Shown here one piece after another: positions 1-7,382 of a stretch of 10,808 bases of DNA (positions are counted from its first letter, which is position 1; the number at the start of each line of letters is the position of its first letter). The translations under genes were made by a program, and so were the position numbers. Under the pieces are notes generated by a model, which saw only the letters and a program-made list of their open reading frames with translations, was not told where the DNA came from and searched no databases. Origin of the DNA: Lactobacillus sp. (GTDB taxonomy: Bacteria > Bacillota > Bacilli > Lactobacillales > Lactobacillaceae); contig NZ_JAAVAU010000009.1 in the NCBI RefSeq assembly GCF_014803895.1, positions 1 to 10,808 of the forward strand, written 5' to 3'.

Positions 1-5
1 AAAGA

Positions 6-22
6 GTCTGGGAAAAAACTAG
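6..22 (+). repeat. IS left terminal inverted repeat
   Basis: GTCTGGGAAAAAACTAG, an exact inverse complement of 1815-1831. The transposase stop codon (19-21, read on minus) lies inside this repeat. The repeat is also part of an imperfect 10-bp stem: 5-14 pairs with 24-33, with one G-T pair. The right end lacks an equivalent stem. Confidence 0.92.
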
Positions 23-1695
23 CTTCCTAGACTAAAAAATAAGAGCAAGAATTCTATTTTTAGAAATCTTGCTCTATTTTTGTGTCTTCTTTTTGTTAAA
101 ATAGTCCCTTTTAGGACTCTTCTGTTCCAATATTTGCTTAAGTTCATCATCATGAACATCAATCCAACGTCTGTTTCTACTTTCTTTTTGCCTCTTAGGT
201 GTGTTCTGCGCATGCCAAATATGCTCTTCATATGACCAAAAATTGGCTCGACATCTGTTTTTCTCATGCCATAGATGTGTTTGCCTTCCTCGCTTCGAAG
301 AGTTTCTTTTGCTTTTTCTTTAAAATATTGCCAGCTTGGATTGTATTGAACTTGTCGTTGACGACCGCTCTTGGTTTTAGCCAATCGAGTTTGTTCTTCG
401 GTCAGCTGGAATTCGTCTGCTTCGTAAATCTTAAGATCGGATACCAGACCGGTAATTCTGTTTTTACGCTTGCGATATCCTTTGAAATTAAAGCGAACGC
501 CTTGCCAATCAATGTAGTAATCGTCCTTTTCGTTGTAGTACCAGTTGCTTAATTTCTTAGGATCGTTCTTGTACTTGCGTGTCTGTTCTTTCTCATACAA
601 GGTATACGGAATAAAATACTTTTTATCTTCGTACTTGTCTTCCAGCATTGAATAGTTGTACTCGCTACCATATCCAGCATCGGCAATGATATTATCAAAT
701 TTATTCAGTAGTTTTCTAGACTTCATTTGTCTCAAGAAGGGTTCAAGAGTTCTAAAATCTGTTGGATTATGGTATAAAGCAAAGTCGATAACATACTGAT
801 TGCTAGTAGCTGCTTGAATGTTATAGCCTGGCTTGAGCTGCCCATTTCTCATATGATCTTCTTTCATATGCATAAAGGTTGCGTCATGATCGGTTTTAGA
901 AAAACTATTGCGTTCACCTAAGATCTGTTTGGCCTGCTCATATTTTCTTGCTCGTGGTACGTAATCTTTATTCAGCTTATGTAGATGCTTCTTTAATTTA
1001 CGTCTTCTCTGTTTTTTAGTTGAGCCACCGGGAATAACTGTGGGTTCAGCTTTTATTTCTTGATCGAGTTGCTCGATTTCTTTATTGACTTCTTTAGCTA
1101 TCATCGTCATACCTTTACTGGTCATGGCCTCTTCTTCAGTGATAGCTTTAGTCACTTTTTCTTGAACCAAGTCTTCATAAAGCTTGAGAGCATCTAATTG
1201 CAGTTTGGCATGATACTTTTCTATAGCTTTCTTCCAAACGAAAGTATACTTGTTGGCATCAGCTTCTATCTTAGTGCCATCGATGAACAAAGAGCCTTCT
1301 CTAAGTAGTCCTTCTTCTTGTAAAAGATGAGTAAAGTAGATGAAACTCTTTCTGATCAAGCGATTGGCATGCTCACTAGATCTAAAATTATTGATCGTGT
1401 GATAGGAGATGTGTTGACCTTGAGCAATCACCATCATTGGTAGATTTTCTTCTAACATCCTCTCAATCTTTCTACCAGAGAAAACATGTCTGGAGTAAGC
1501 AAAGAGCAGAATCTTTAACATCATAGCTGGATGATAGCCTGGTCTACCAGTCTTTGCTTTGTCATCGTCTAATATGACTCCATCAGGTATGGTATCAACG
1601 AAATCGCTGATTACTCTGGCTAAATGATTATTAGGAATAGAGAAATCTAAGTTGAGTGTCAAAGTAGTTTGACCTGTGATATAATTTTGATACAT
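19..1695 (-). CDS. IS1182-family DDE transposase
   Basis: Catalyses movement of the surrounding element. The start is taken as the ATG at 1693-1695, because AAGGTGG (1702-1708) sits 6 bases upstream; the frame is open to 1743, but only from a TTG without such a site. This gives 558 residues. The N-terminal third is the DUF772-like domain typical of IS5/IS1182 transposases (about residues 15-115, with GRPGYHP). Likely DDE residues are D139 (FIDGTKIEAD), D339 (IIADAGYGS) and E483 (DVEPIFGHMK), the last followed by the basic Y/R/K-rich helix usual in the family. A charged, probably helical insertion lies between D1 and D2 (about residues 155-270). The enzyme looks intact, but the last 25 or so residues (after NLSKYWNRR) are odd: they are hydrophobic, are encoded by a terminator-like hairpin, and end with a TAG inside the inverted repeat. 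A 3' frameshift is possible. Confidence 0.93.
   Translation of the reverse strand: MYQNYITGQTTLTLNLDFSIPNNHLARVISDFVDTIPDGVILDDDKAKTGRPGYHPAMMLKILLFAYSRHVFSGRKIERMLEENLPMMVIAQGQHISYHTINNFRSSEHANRLIRKSFIYFTHLLQEEGLLREGSLFIDGTKIEADANKYTFVWKKAIEKYHAKLQLDALKLYEDLVQEKVTKAITEEEAMTSKGMTMIAKEVNKEIEQLDQEIKAEPTVIPGGSTKKQRRRKLKKHLHKLNKDYVPRARKYEQAKQILGERNSFSKTDHDATFMHMKEDHMRNGQLKPGYNIQAATSNQYVIDFALYHNPTDFRTLEPFLRQMKSRKLLNKFDNIIADAGYGSEYNYSMLEDKYEDKKYFIPYTLYEKEQTRKYKNDPKKLSNWYYNEKDDYYIDWQGVRFNFKGYRKRKNRITGLVSDLKIYEADEFQLTEEQTRLAKTKSGRQRQVQYNPSWQYFKEKAKETLRSEEGKHIYGMRKTDVEPIFGHMKSIFGMRRTHLRGKKKVETDVGLMFMMMNLSKYWNRRVLKGTILTKRRHKNRARFLKIEFLLLFFSLGS
34..75 (-). terminator. Hairpin plus T-run at the transposase 3' end
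   Basis: A 9-bp stem (AGAGCAAGA at 42-50 with 67-75) continues past an A-A mismatch into 5 more pairs (52-56 with 61-65) around a TTTT loop. On the minus strand it is followed by six T (39-34), as in an intrinsic terminator. On the plus strand ATTTTT follows, so it may act both ways. It lies inside the transposase reading frame, upstream of the TAG at 21-19. Confidence 0.75.
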
Positions 1696-1733
1696 GAAAT
1701 TCCACCTTCTTGTTTTTATTTTGTGGTGATTTA

Positions 1734-1762
1734 ATAATATCAAGGCTGGAAGATAATGTATA
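1734..1762 (-). promoter_or_regulatory. Candidate transposase promoter
   Basis: Minus strand: TATACA (1762-1757), 17-base spacer, TATTAT (1739-1734), matching the sigma-A boxes at 4/6 and 5/6. Transcription would begin near 1727, leaving a leader of about 30 bases containing the AAGGTGG site. It lies wholly inside the IS, between the 1766-1801 hairpin and the start codon. Confidence 0.45.
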
Positions 1763-1765
1763 GAA

Positions 1766-1801
1766 AAAATCCGTTAGAACAAACAAGTTCTAACGGATTT
1801 T
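1766..1801 (-). terminator. Intrinsic terminator inside IS right end
   Basis: A perfect 15-bp stem (1766-1780 with 1787-1801; core AATCCGTTAGAAC) with a 6-base loop. On the minus strand it is followed by TTTTTTCTAT. Transcripts leaving the LCP gene would meet it after crossing the right inverted repeat, so it can end lcp messages and shield the transposase promoter from read-through. Confidence 0.85.
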
Positions 1802-1814
1802 CTATTTTAAGTAT

Positions 1815-1831
1815 CTAGTTTTTTCCCAGAC
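1815..1831 (-). repeat. IS right terminal inverted repeat
   Basis: Inverse complement of 6-22 with no mismatch. Allowing one mismatch, the match continues outward to 1836 (CTTT at 1833-1836 against AAAG at 1-4). Confidence 0.92.
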
Positions 1832-1840
1832 ACTTTTGTT

Positions 1841-3010
1841 TTAATTACTACTACTTGAAGAAGATGAGTCACCGTAAGCACTATTGGTATAAGGAATAGT
1901 ATCCGAATTTTTATCATAGACAATATAATTCTTAAAGGCATCTGGATCAGACCACTTAATATTTTTTTGTAAACTATTTTGACGAGTTTCTTCGTTATTA
2001 AGTTTTTCTTTTTTCAAACCTAAATTAGTTCTGACTAAGTTAGAGATTTTTTGTAATTCTTTAGTGGAAGCAACTTGCATAGAAGCATCCCCAATCCAGG
2101 CATCATGACCTTGAATATATCCACTCTTAATATTATTTGCACTACTACGGTAGTGTAAAGCAATACTCATCATGTCATTAAATGTTAAATTAGTTCTTAC
2201 ATATTTTGAGAAAATTTTCAAAATTTTACGATAATTATCGATTGACTTAATATTCATACCCTTTTTAACAATTGCCTGAATAATCTGTCTTTGACGCATT
2301 TGACGGCCATAATCACCCTTTGGATCATCTTTACGCATACGTGAATATGCTAGAGCGTGGCGCCCATTCAAATGTTGCATTCCCTTATGGAAATCACACC
2401 AGTCATAACTAAAACTAAATGGCACCTTTACATCAACACCACCAAGAGCATCAACTAATTTAGATAAAGCATCCATTTGAACTTCCATAGTATAATCTAT
2501 CGGTACATTTAACAAACTCTTGACCGTTGCAGCTGATGCCTTACTACCACCTACTTGGTAGGCTGAATTTACCCTAAACATAAAGTATTTCCCACCATTG
2601 GAACCATCTCCTTTAACATCAACCAATAAATCTCGCGGAATTGATGTCATAGTGGCAGACTGCTTTTGGGGATTAAGAGTTAGCAAAATCATTGTGTCAG
2701 AGTTTCCTTTGTCATGCCGACCTTCTATCCCCTGGTCAACACCTAATAATAGAATAGATACTGGTTTTCTTTGAGAAATCGCAGTTGATGTATTTTGACT
2801 CCCCTGATAAGCTTGCTGAGCAGATGACATTGCTGCAAAATACATTCTGGCAAAATAGGCTACTCCAAAACCTACTAATAGAATCACAACCAGACCACAT
2901 ATTCTGGAAAAACCATTATATTTTTTTAGTTTGGCTTCTTCTGCTGCAAAAAAGCCATTACGTTTTAGCTTTTTATTTTTCTTTTTTGATTTTCGTGGAT
3001 CCATTGTCAC
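1841..3010 (-). CDS. LytR-CpsA-Psr (LCP) family cell-wall polymer ligase
   Basis: LCP proteins sit in the membrane and transfer lipid-linked glycopolymers (wall teichoic acid or polysaccharide) to peptidoglycan. The 389 residues show a short lysine-rich cytoplasmic N-terminus, one membrane segment (about 37-58), then an extracellular LCP domain (about 84-255). Family motifs present are LLLGVD (D92), NSDTMILLTL (D105), SIPRD (R126, D127) and YSRMR...GDYGRQMRQRQ (R224, R236), the residues that bind Mg2+ and pyrophosphate-lipid in characterised members. The tail ends in seven serines. The start is taken as GTG at 3010: AAAAGGGG (3016-3023) is 5 bases upstream, whereas the ATG two codons on (3004) is 11 bases away; either is possible. 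The gene appears monocistronic and divergent from pepF. Its natural terminator seems displaced or replaced by the IS end. The polymer attached cannot be told from sequence. Confidence 0.93.
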   Translation of the reverse strand: MTMDPRKSKKKNKKLKRNGFFAAEEAKLKKYNGFSRICGLVVILLVGFGVAYFARMYFAAMSSAQQAYQGSQNTSTAISQRKPVSILLLGVDQGIEGRHDKGNSDTMILLTLNPQKQSATMTSIPRDLLVDVKGDGSNGGKYFMFRVNSAYQVGGSKASAATVKSLLNVPIDYTMEVQMDALSKLVDALGGVDVKVPFSFSYDWCDFHKGMQHLNGRHALAYSRMRKDDPKGDYGRQMRQRQIIQAIVKKGMNIKSIDNYRKILKIFSKYVRTNLTFNDMMSIALHYRSSANNIKSGYIQGHDAWIGDASMQVASTKELQKISNLVRTNLGLKKEKLNNEETRQNSLQKNIKWSDPDAFKNYIVYDKNSDTIPYTNSAYGDSSSSSSSN

Positions 3011-3036
3011 TTTTGCCCCTTTTGTTCAATATACTA

Positions 3037-3065
3037 ATTATTAAGAAAAATTTATATTTTCGCAA
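3037..3065 (-). promoter_or_regulatory. Candidate lcp promoter
   Basis: Minus strand: TTGCGA (3065-3060), 17-base spacer, AATAAT (3042-3037). Transcription would begin near 3030, just ahead of the AAAAGGGG ribosome site. Its -35 box overlaps that of the candidate pepF promoter on the other strand. Confidence 0.5.
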
Positions 3066-3087
3066 GGGTCTTCGGGTGCATTATAAT
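3059..3087 (+). promoter_or_regulatory. Candidate pepF promoter
   Basis: TTCGCA (3059-3064, 4/6), 17-base spacer, then a perfect TATAAT (3082-3087). Transcription would begin near 3094, leaving a leader of about 26 bases. Confidence 0.6.
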
Positions 3088-3104
3088 TAGTCTTAACACA
3101 ATTT

Positions 3105-3112
3105 TAAGGAGG
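3105..3112 (+). promoter_or_regulatory. pepF ribosome binding site
   Basis: TAAGGAGG is a near-perfect Shine-Dalgarno sequence 7 bases before the ATG at 3120. It fixes that start. Confidence 0.9.
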
Positions 3113-3119
3113 AAATATC

Positions 3120-4916
3120 ATGATTCCAAATAGAAATGAAGTTAATGAAGATCTTACGTGGGATTTAACCCGCATATTCCCTACTGATGAAGCTTGGGAA
3201 CACGAATATGATAATGTCGCAAATGATATTCAAGATCTTACCCGATTAAAAGGCACCCTCGTTAAATCAGGGAAAAACTTATATGAAGGTGTAAGTGAAA
3301 TACTTGAAGTAGAACGTCGCCTAGAGAAAACTTATGTTTATGCAACAATGTCCAGTGATGTTGATACAAGTAACAGTCACTATTTAGGTTATGTAGCCAA
3401 AGTGCAAAATCTTGCTACTCAAATGAGTGCTGCAGCTGCCTTTGTTGACCCAGAGATTCTAAGTATTTCACCAGAAAAATTAGAACAATTTAAAAAAGAT
3501 GAACCGCGTCTTGCTGAATATAGCCATCGAATAGATATGATAACTAGTAAACGTCCTCATACTTTAAATGCTGACCAAGAAAAGCTTGTCGCTGATGCCA
3601 GTGATGCTATGGGCGTATCGGCTAATACTTTTAATGTTTTAACTAATTCAGATATGGAATACGGTTTTACTCAAGATGAAAATGGCGAAATGGTTCAACT
3701 CTCTGATGGACTTTTCTCTCTTTTAATTCAATCACAAGATCGTAATGTCAGAGAAAATGCTTTTCATACCTTATACGACTCTTATGCACAATTTGAAAAC
3801 ACTTTAGCATCAACTCTTGCCGGAGAAGTTAAAGCTCATAATTACAATGCCCGCGTTCATAAATATGACTCAGCACGAGCAGCCGCATTAAGTGCTAATG
3901 GCGTCCCCACTATTGTATACGATACTTTAATTAAACAAGTTAATAAACATCTTGATCTCCTTCATCGTTATGTTGATTTACGTAAAAAAATTCTTGGTCT
4001 TCAAGATCTGCAAATGTTTGATATGTATGTACCATTGACTGGTAAGCCTTCACTTTCTTGCAATTTTGAACAAGCTAAAGCAGAAGCCAAAAAAGCTCTA
4101 GCTCCACTTGGACAAGATTACTTGAAACATGTTGACTATATCTTCAATAATCGAGTAATCGATGTTGTTGAATCAAAAGGTAAAGTGACAGGCGCTTACT
4201 CTGGCGGAAGCTATGACACTGATCCATATGAACTTCTCAACTGGCAAGACGATGTTGATAATCTTTACACTCTTGTTCACGAAACTGGCCATTCAGTTCA
4301 TTCCTGGTATACTCGAAATACTCAACCATATGTTTATGGTAATTACCCAATCTTTGTAGCAGAAATTGCCTCCACTACTAATGAAAATATTTTAACTGAA
4401 TATTTCCTAGACCATATTACTGATCCTAAGACCCGGGCATTTATTTTAAATCACTACCTTGATTCGTTTAAAGGAACTTTATTCCGTCAAACGCAATTTG
4501 CTGAATTTGAACAGTTTATCCATGAAGCCGATGCTCAAGGGCAGCCACTTACTGCAGAGATTTTAGATACCTTCTATGGTAAGTTAAATCAACGTTACTA
4601 CGGTGATAGCGTTGAACCTGGTGGTGATATTGATATGGAATGGTCTCGCATCCCTCACTTTTACTACAATTTCTATGTATATCAATATGCAACCGGCTTT
4701 GCCGCAGCAACTGCTCTTTCTAATAATATTGTCCATGGCACAGATGCCCAAAAAGAGGCTTACATTGAATTTTTAAAGGCAGGCTCATCAGACTACCCAG
4801 TTGAAATTATGAAGCGGGCTGGCGTTGATATGACAAAACCAGATTATTTAGAAAACGCATTTACTACCTTTGAAAAACGTTTAAATGAATTTGAAAGCTT
4901 AATTGGCAAGTTTTAA
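3120..4916 (+). CDS. pepF: Oligoendopeptidase F, M3B-family zinc metallopeptidase
   Basis: Cytosolic endopeptidase that cleaves medium-length peptides, completing breakdown of imported oligopeptides and possibly recycling leader peptides. The 598 residues match the usual PepF length of about 600. There is no signal peptide or membrane segment. The zinc site is clear: HETGH at 387-391 (H387 and H391 bind zinc, E388 is the catalytic base), with the third ligand E415 in VAEIAST. The N-terminal half is the helical oligopeptidase F domain, beginning EDLTWDLTRIFPTDEAW. Downstream, the glycine/tyrosine-rich stretch GGSYDTDPYELLNW (about 362-375) and the PHFYYNFYVYQYATG segment (about 515-530) form the substrate-facing side in M3 enzymes. 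The start is fixed by a strong ribosome site. It is the only plus-strand gene here, transcribed alone and ended by the shared hairpin at 4922-4953. Confidence 0.97.
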   Translation: MIPNRNEVNEDLTWDLTRIFPTDEAWEHEYDNVANDIQDLTRLKGTLVKSGKNLYEGVSEILEVERRLEKTYVYATMSSDVDTSNSHYLGYVAKVQNLATQMSAAAAFVDPEILSISPEKLEQFKKDEPRLAEYSHRIDMITSKRPHTLNADQEKLVADASDAMGVSANTFNVLTNSDMEYGFTQDENGEMVQLSDGLFSLLIQSQDRNVRENAFHTLYDSYAQFENTLASTLAGEVKAHNYNARVHKYDSARAAALSANGVPTIVYDTLIKQVNKHLDLLHRYVDLRKKILGLQDLQMFDMYVPLTGKPSLSCNFEQAKAEAKKALAPLGQDYLKHVDYIFNNRVIDVVESKGKVTGAYSGGSYDTDPYELLNWQDDVDNLYTLVHETGHSVHSWYTRNTQPYVYGNYPIFVAEIASTTNENILTEYFLDHITDPKTRAFILNHYLDSFKGTLFRQTQFAEFEQFIHEADAQGQPLTAEILDTFYGKLNQRYYGDSVEPGGDIDMEWSRIPHFYYNFYVYQYATGFAAATALSNNIVHGTDAQKEAYIEFLKAGSSDYPVEIMKRAGVDMTKPDYLENAFTTFEKRLNEFESLIGKF

Positions 4917-4921
4917 GTATA

Positions 4922-4953
4922 AAAAAACGTATTCTTAAGTGAATACGTTTTTT
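4922..4953. terminator. Bidirectional terminator between pepF and lctP
   Basis: A perfect 13-bp stem (AAAAAACGTATTC at 4922-4934 with 4941-4953) and a 6-base loop, with T-rich tracts on both strands (TTTTTTCTTTTT on plus, TTTTTTTATAC on minus). It begins 6 bases after the pepF stop and lies just beyond the lctP stop at 4958, so it serves both convergent genes. Confidence 0.93.
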
Positions 4954-4957
4954 CTTT

Positions 4958-6472
4958 TTACAACATTTTAGTAAGAAACCCTACTGCATATAAAAATACA
5001 CAAGCAACTACTAAGTATAAGCTTCCCCATTTAACAGTTTCCTTTAAAATTGCGCCTTCATATCCTTCTTTATTAATTGCGCCTGTTGCAACGGCAATAT
5101 TTTGTGGAGAAAGCATCCCAGCAGTAGCACCAGTCATATTAGAGGCGACAATCCAATACTGATTTACTCCTAAAGTTTGAGCTGCTGACAATTGTAAATT
5201 ACCAAACAATACATTAGCTGATGTAGCAGAACCTGTTAAGAAAGTCCCTAAAGCACCAATTAATGGAGCAATTAATGGATATACCGGCCCCATCAAAGCT
5301 ACTAAAGCTACGGCTAGTGCCTCAGTCATTCCTGCATAAACCATAACCTTAGCCAGACCAACAATTGCACACACAGTTACTGTTGTCTTTCCCACTCCTC
5401 GGATAGTTTGTCCAAGGATATGAACCATTTCTTTTAAAGTGAGTCCTTGAATTCCTCCACCAATAAAACCAGCAAGTAAAATCAACGTACCTGGTGAGGA
5501 AAGCCAATTAATTGGTACATTATTAGGATTCTTACCAGTATAGATAGTTAAATTAGTAGTCACACTCGATAAAAAATTACTAATTGGTGGACATAGAGAC
5601 GAGGCAAGCAAGACAAATACAAACACTAAAATAAATGGAGAGCATGCTTTAATCATTTCGCTCACACTTGGCATTGACTTAGTTTCTTCATGTCCCTTTT
5701 GCTTAATTTTTGTTAACCAAACAGTTACTGCAATTGAAACAATTGAACCAACTAAGGCAGGTAACTCAGCTCCGGTAAACTTAGCCACAATTACTTGAAT
5801 AATTGCCATCGATAATCCAGACATCAAAGTAATGAGACCAATTCCCTTTACTGCTTTGATACTCTTCCCAGTCAAAATAACCAAAATAAATGGTACTAAG
5901 ACTACTAAAACTACCAATTGTAAAGTAACCATATAAGCCAATGGAGTTGAATTTAAGTTAGTCACCTCACCTAATGTTAAAGTTGGCAATCCTATTGCAC
6001 CAAATGCTGTAGCAGTACTATTTGAAACTAAACAAATAACAGATGCCTGAATTGGATCAAGACCAAGCGCGATTAAAATTCCCGCACAAATCGCTACTGC
6101 TGTCCCAAAACCAGCAATTGATTCCAAGAAACCTCCAAAGCCCCAAGCAATAATTAACACTAAGATTCTTTTATCAGTTGTAATCGACGATAGCATATGC
6201 TCAATCGTATTCATACTCCCAGATGCAGTTGTAATTTCATACGCAAATAAAGCTGCTACAATTACGAACATGATAGGCCAAATACCCATCACAATACCCT
6301 CTAAAGCACCAGTCAGGGCATTGACAACCGACATCTTAAAACTAACTATTGCTAAAATAACAGTCAATAATAAACCAATTGTACATGCACGCGCTGCTGG
6401 CATTCTCACAATTCCCAGGGAAATAATCAACCAAAGAATTGGAATCAGCGCAATGCCAAATTTAAGCCACAT
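4958..6472 (-). CDS. lctP: L-lactate permease, LctP/LldP family
   Basis: Polytopic membrane carrier of the lactate permease family, which moves lactate (some members also glycolate) with protons across the cell membrane. The start is taken as ATG at 6472 (504 residues): GGGAG (6482-6486) lies 9 bases upstream. The frame is open to a TTG at 6490, but that would place the ribosome site inside the gene. Length and pattern fit the family of about 500-550 residues: 12-13 hydrophobic segments, the conserved GGFLESIAGFGTAVAICAG stretch (about 113-131), the following STATAFGAIGLPT motif, and a second GTFLTGSATSANVLFG block near the C-terminus. No lactate-utilisation or lactate dehydrogenase genes adjoin it, and it is transcribed alone. 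In a homolactic bacterium it could work in export or import; direction cannot be read from sequence. I saw no clear -10/-35 pair or cre site in the AT-rich 6473-6590 leader. Confidence 0.93.
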   Translation of the reverse strand: MWLKFGIALIPILWLIISLGIVRMPAARACTIGLLLTVILAIVSFKMSVVNALTGALEGIVMGIWPIMFVIVAALFAYEITTASGSMNTIEHMLSSITTDKRILVLIIAWGFGGFLESIAGFGTAVAICAGILIALGLDPIQASVICLVSNSTATAFGAIGLPTLTLGEVTNLNSTPLAYMVTLQLVVLVVLVPFILVILTGKSIKAVKGIGLITLMSGLSMAIIQVIVAKFTGAELPALVGSIVSIAVTVWLTKIKQKGHEETKSMPSVSEMIKACSPFILVFVFVLLASSLCPPISNFLSSVTTNLTIYTGKNPNNVPINWLSSPGTLILLAGFIGGGIQGLTLKEMVHILGQTIRGVGKTTVTVCAIVGLAKVMVYAGMTEALAVALVALMGPVYPLIAPLIGALGTFLTGSATSANVLFGNLQLSAAQTLGVNQYWIVASNMTGATAGMLSPQNIAVATGAINKEGYEGAILKETVKWGSLYLVVACVFLYAVGFLTKML

Positions 6473-6560
6473 TTTTCTCTGCTCCCTCAAAATAAAGTCA
6501 TATATTTATTTTATCGTTTTTTTAATAAATAATAAAATTATTACCTAGGAAATAGACATA

Positions 6561-6586
6561 AAAATACCGCTAGTTTCCTAGCGGTA
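6561..6586 (-). terminator. Terminator of the ABC transporter operon
   Basis: On the minus strand, a 9-bp stem (TACCGCTAG / CTAGCGGTA, 6586-6578 with 6573-6565) closes a GAAA tetraloop and is followed by TTTTT. It starts 4 bases after the permease stop codon (6591-6593). GNRA loop, GC-rich stem and T-run make it a strong intrinsic terminator. Confidence 0.9.
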
Positions 6587-6590
6587 AAAT

Positions 6591-7382
6591 CTATTTTCTA
6601 ATACGATGAACAAAGTAAGCTGTTAAATAAATCACTACTTCAATCATTGAAATAAAAAATGTGACTGGCAAATTAGTATAATAGCCGATGACTAAACCGG
6701 CCCACACACCAACAAGAGCAATCCCAACTGACCAGCCAAGCATTGCAGGCACTGTACGCCCTAAGTACCGCGCAGTAGAAGCTGGTAAAGTAAGTAAAAT
6801 AAATACTAATAAAGATCCTACAACTTGCGAACCAATTGCTACAGCCATTGCCAAAGTAAGTAAGAAGATTACCGAAATCAATCCAGTATTCATATGGTGA
6901 CTCACCGCACCAATATGATCAAAGGAGTCATAATTTAATCCTTTTAAAACAGAAAAAATTAAAACTAAAACAATAAGTGATAAAATCACCATTTGAATAA
7001 CGCCTTGGCGATCTACTCCAATGATACTACCAAACAAGATACTGGTAGCATAACGACTATTCTCACCAGAAATTGCCAAAAATAAAACACCTAATCCAAT
7101 AAATAAGGCAGAAATTGATGAAATGGCAGATTCTTTTTGATCAGTACGCAAGGAAAGTCCACCTACTCCGAGTGAACCCAGTAGTGTAAAAAGAAGCATT
7201 CCCCATAATGGCTGCCACCCTAAAAATGCTGCAAATGCACCACCGGCAAAACCGATTTCTGATAAAGTATGAGCCAAAAAACTGTAGCTACGTGCTACAA
7301 CGTACACTCCAACCACACCACAGGTAATCGCAATAAATGTACTAGCTAAAAAAGCATATCGCATAAAATCATAAGCGAACAT
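6591..7382 (-). CDS. Metal ABC transporter permease, ABC-3 (ZnuB/AdcB/MntB) family
   Basis: Membrane subunit of an importer for divalent metal ions, probably Zn2+ or Mn2+. The 263 residues match the family's usual 260-290. Seven to eight hydrophobic segments are visible. Family hallmarks include the early AHTLSEIGFAGGAFAAFLG stretch (about 37-55), LFGSIIGVDRQ (about 116-126) and GSQVVGSLLVFILLTLPAS (about 184-202), where permease and ATPase meet. The start ATG shares one base with the upstream ATPase stop (TAATG at 7380-7384), which points to coupled translation and one complex. A terminator follows directly. The metal cannot be decided: no binding-protein gene or metalloregulator gene lies nearby. 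I leave the symbol blank for that reason. Confidence 0.9.
   Translation of the reverse strand: MFAYDFMRYAFLASTFIAITCGVVGVYVVARSYSFLAHTLSEIGFAGGAFAAFLGWQPLWGMLLFTLLGSLGVGGLSLRTDQKESAISSISALFIGLGVLFLAISGENSRYATSILFGSIIGVDRQGVIQMVILSLIVLVLIFSVLKGLNYDSFDHIGAVSHHMNTGLISVIFLLTLAMAVAIGSQVVGSLLVFILLTLPASTARYLGRTVPAMLGWSVGIALVGVWAGLVIGYYTNLPVTFFISMIEVVIYLTAYFVHRIRK

Larger units (their letters stand above)
6..1831 (-). mobile_element. IS1182-family insertion sequence, apparently complete
   Basis: About 1.83 kb bounded by perfect 17-bp inverted repeats (GTCTGGGAAAAAACTAG at 6-22, its complement at 1815-1831) with a single transposase gene on the minus strand. The repeat can be read further: bases 1-22 and 1815-1836 match at 21 of 22 positions, so the true tip may lie a few bases outside 6/1831. 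Only five bases precede the left repeat, so a target duplication cannot be judged. Hairpins lie just inside both ends (42-75 and 1766-1801). The right end falls 9 bases after the stop of the LCP gene, so no coding sequence is interrupted on that side. Family assignment comes from the transposase. Confidence 0.9.

Noticed and set aside
199..552. Plus-strand open frame of 117 codons
   Set aside because: It lies wholly antisense to the transposase, has no ribosome site, and gives a cysteine/phenylalanine-rich translation typical of a shadow frame.
1715..1743. TTGATA-17-AATAAA as transposase promoter
   Set aside because: Its start would fall at the Shine-Dalgarno sequence itself; the TATACA-17-TATTAT pair slightly upstream leaves a normal leader.
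1..1840. Target-site duplication of the IS
   Set aside because: Left flank AAAGA and right flank ACTTT are not direct repeats, and only five left-flank bases are available.
6270..6548. Plus-strand open frame over the lctP start
   Set aside because: Antisense to the lactate permease N-terminus and its leader, with no ribosome site; probably due to strongly biased codon use on the other strand.
6473..6590. cre, Rex or other operator upstream of lctP
   Set aside because: The stretch is AT-rich but contains no match to the cre consensus or to a TTGTGA-type Rex palindrome that I could find.
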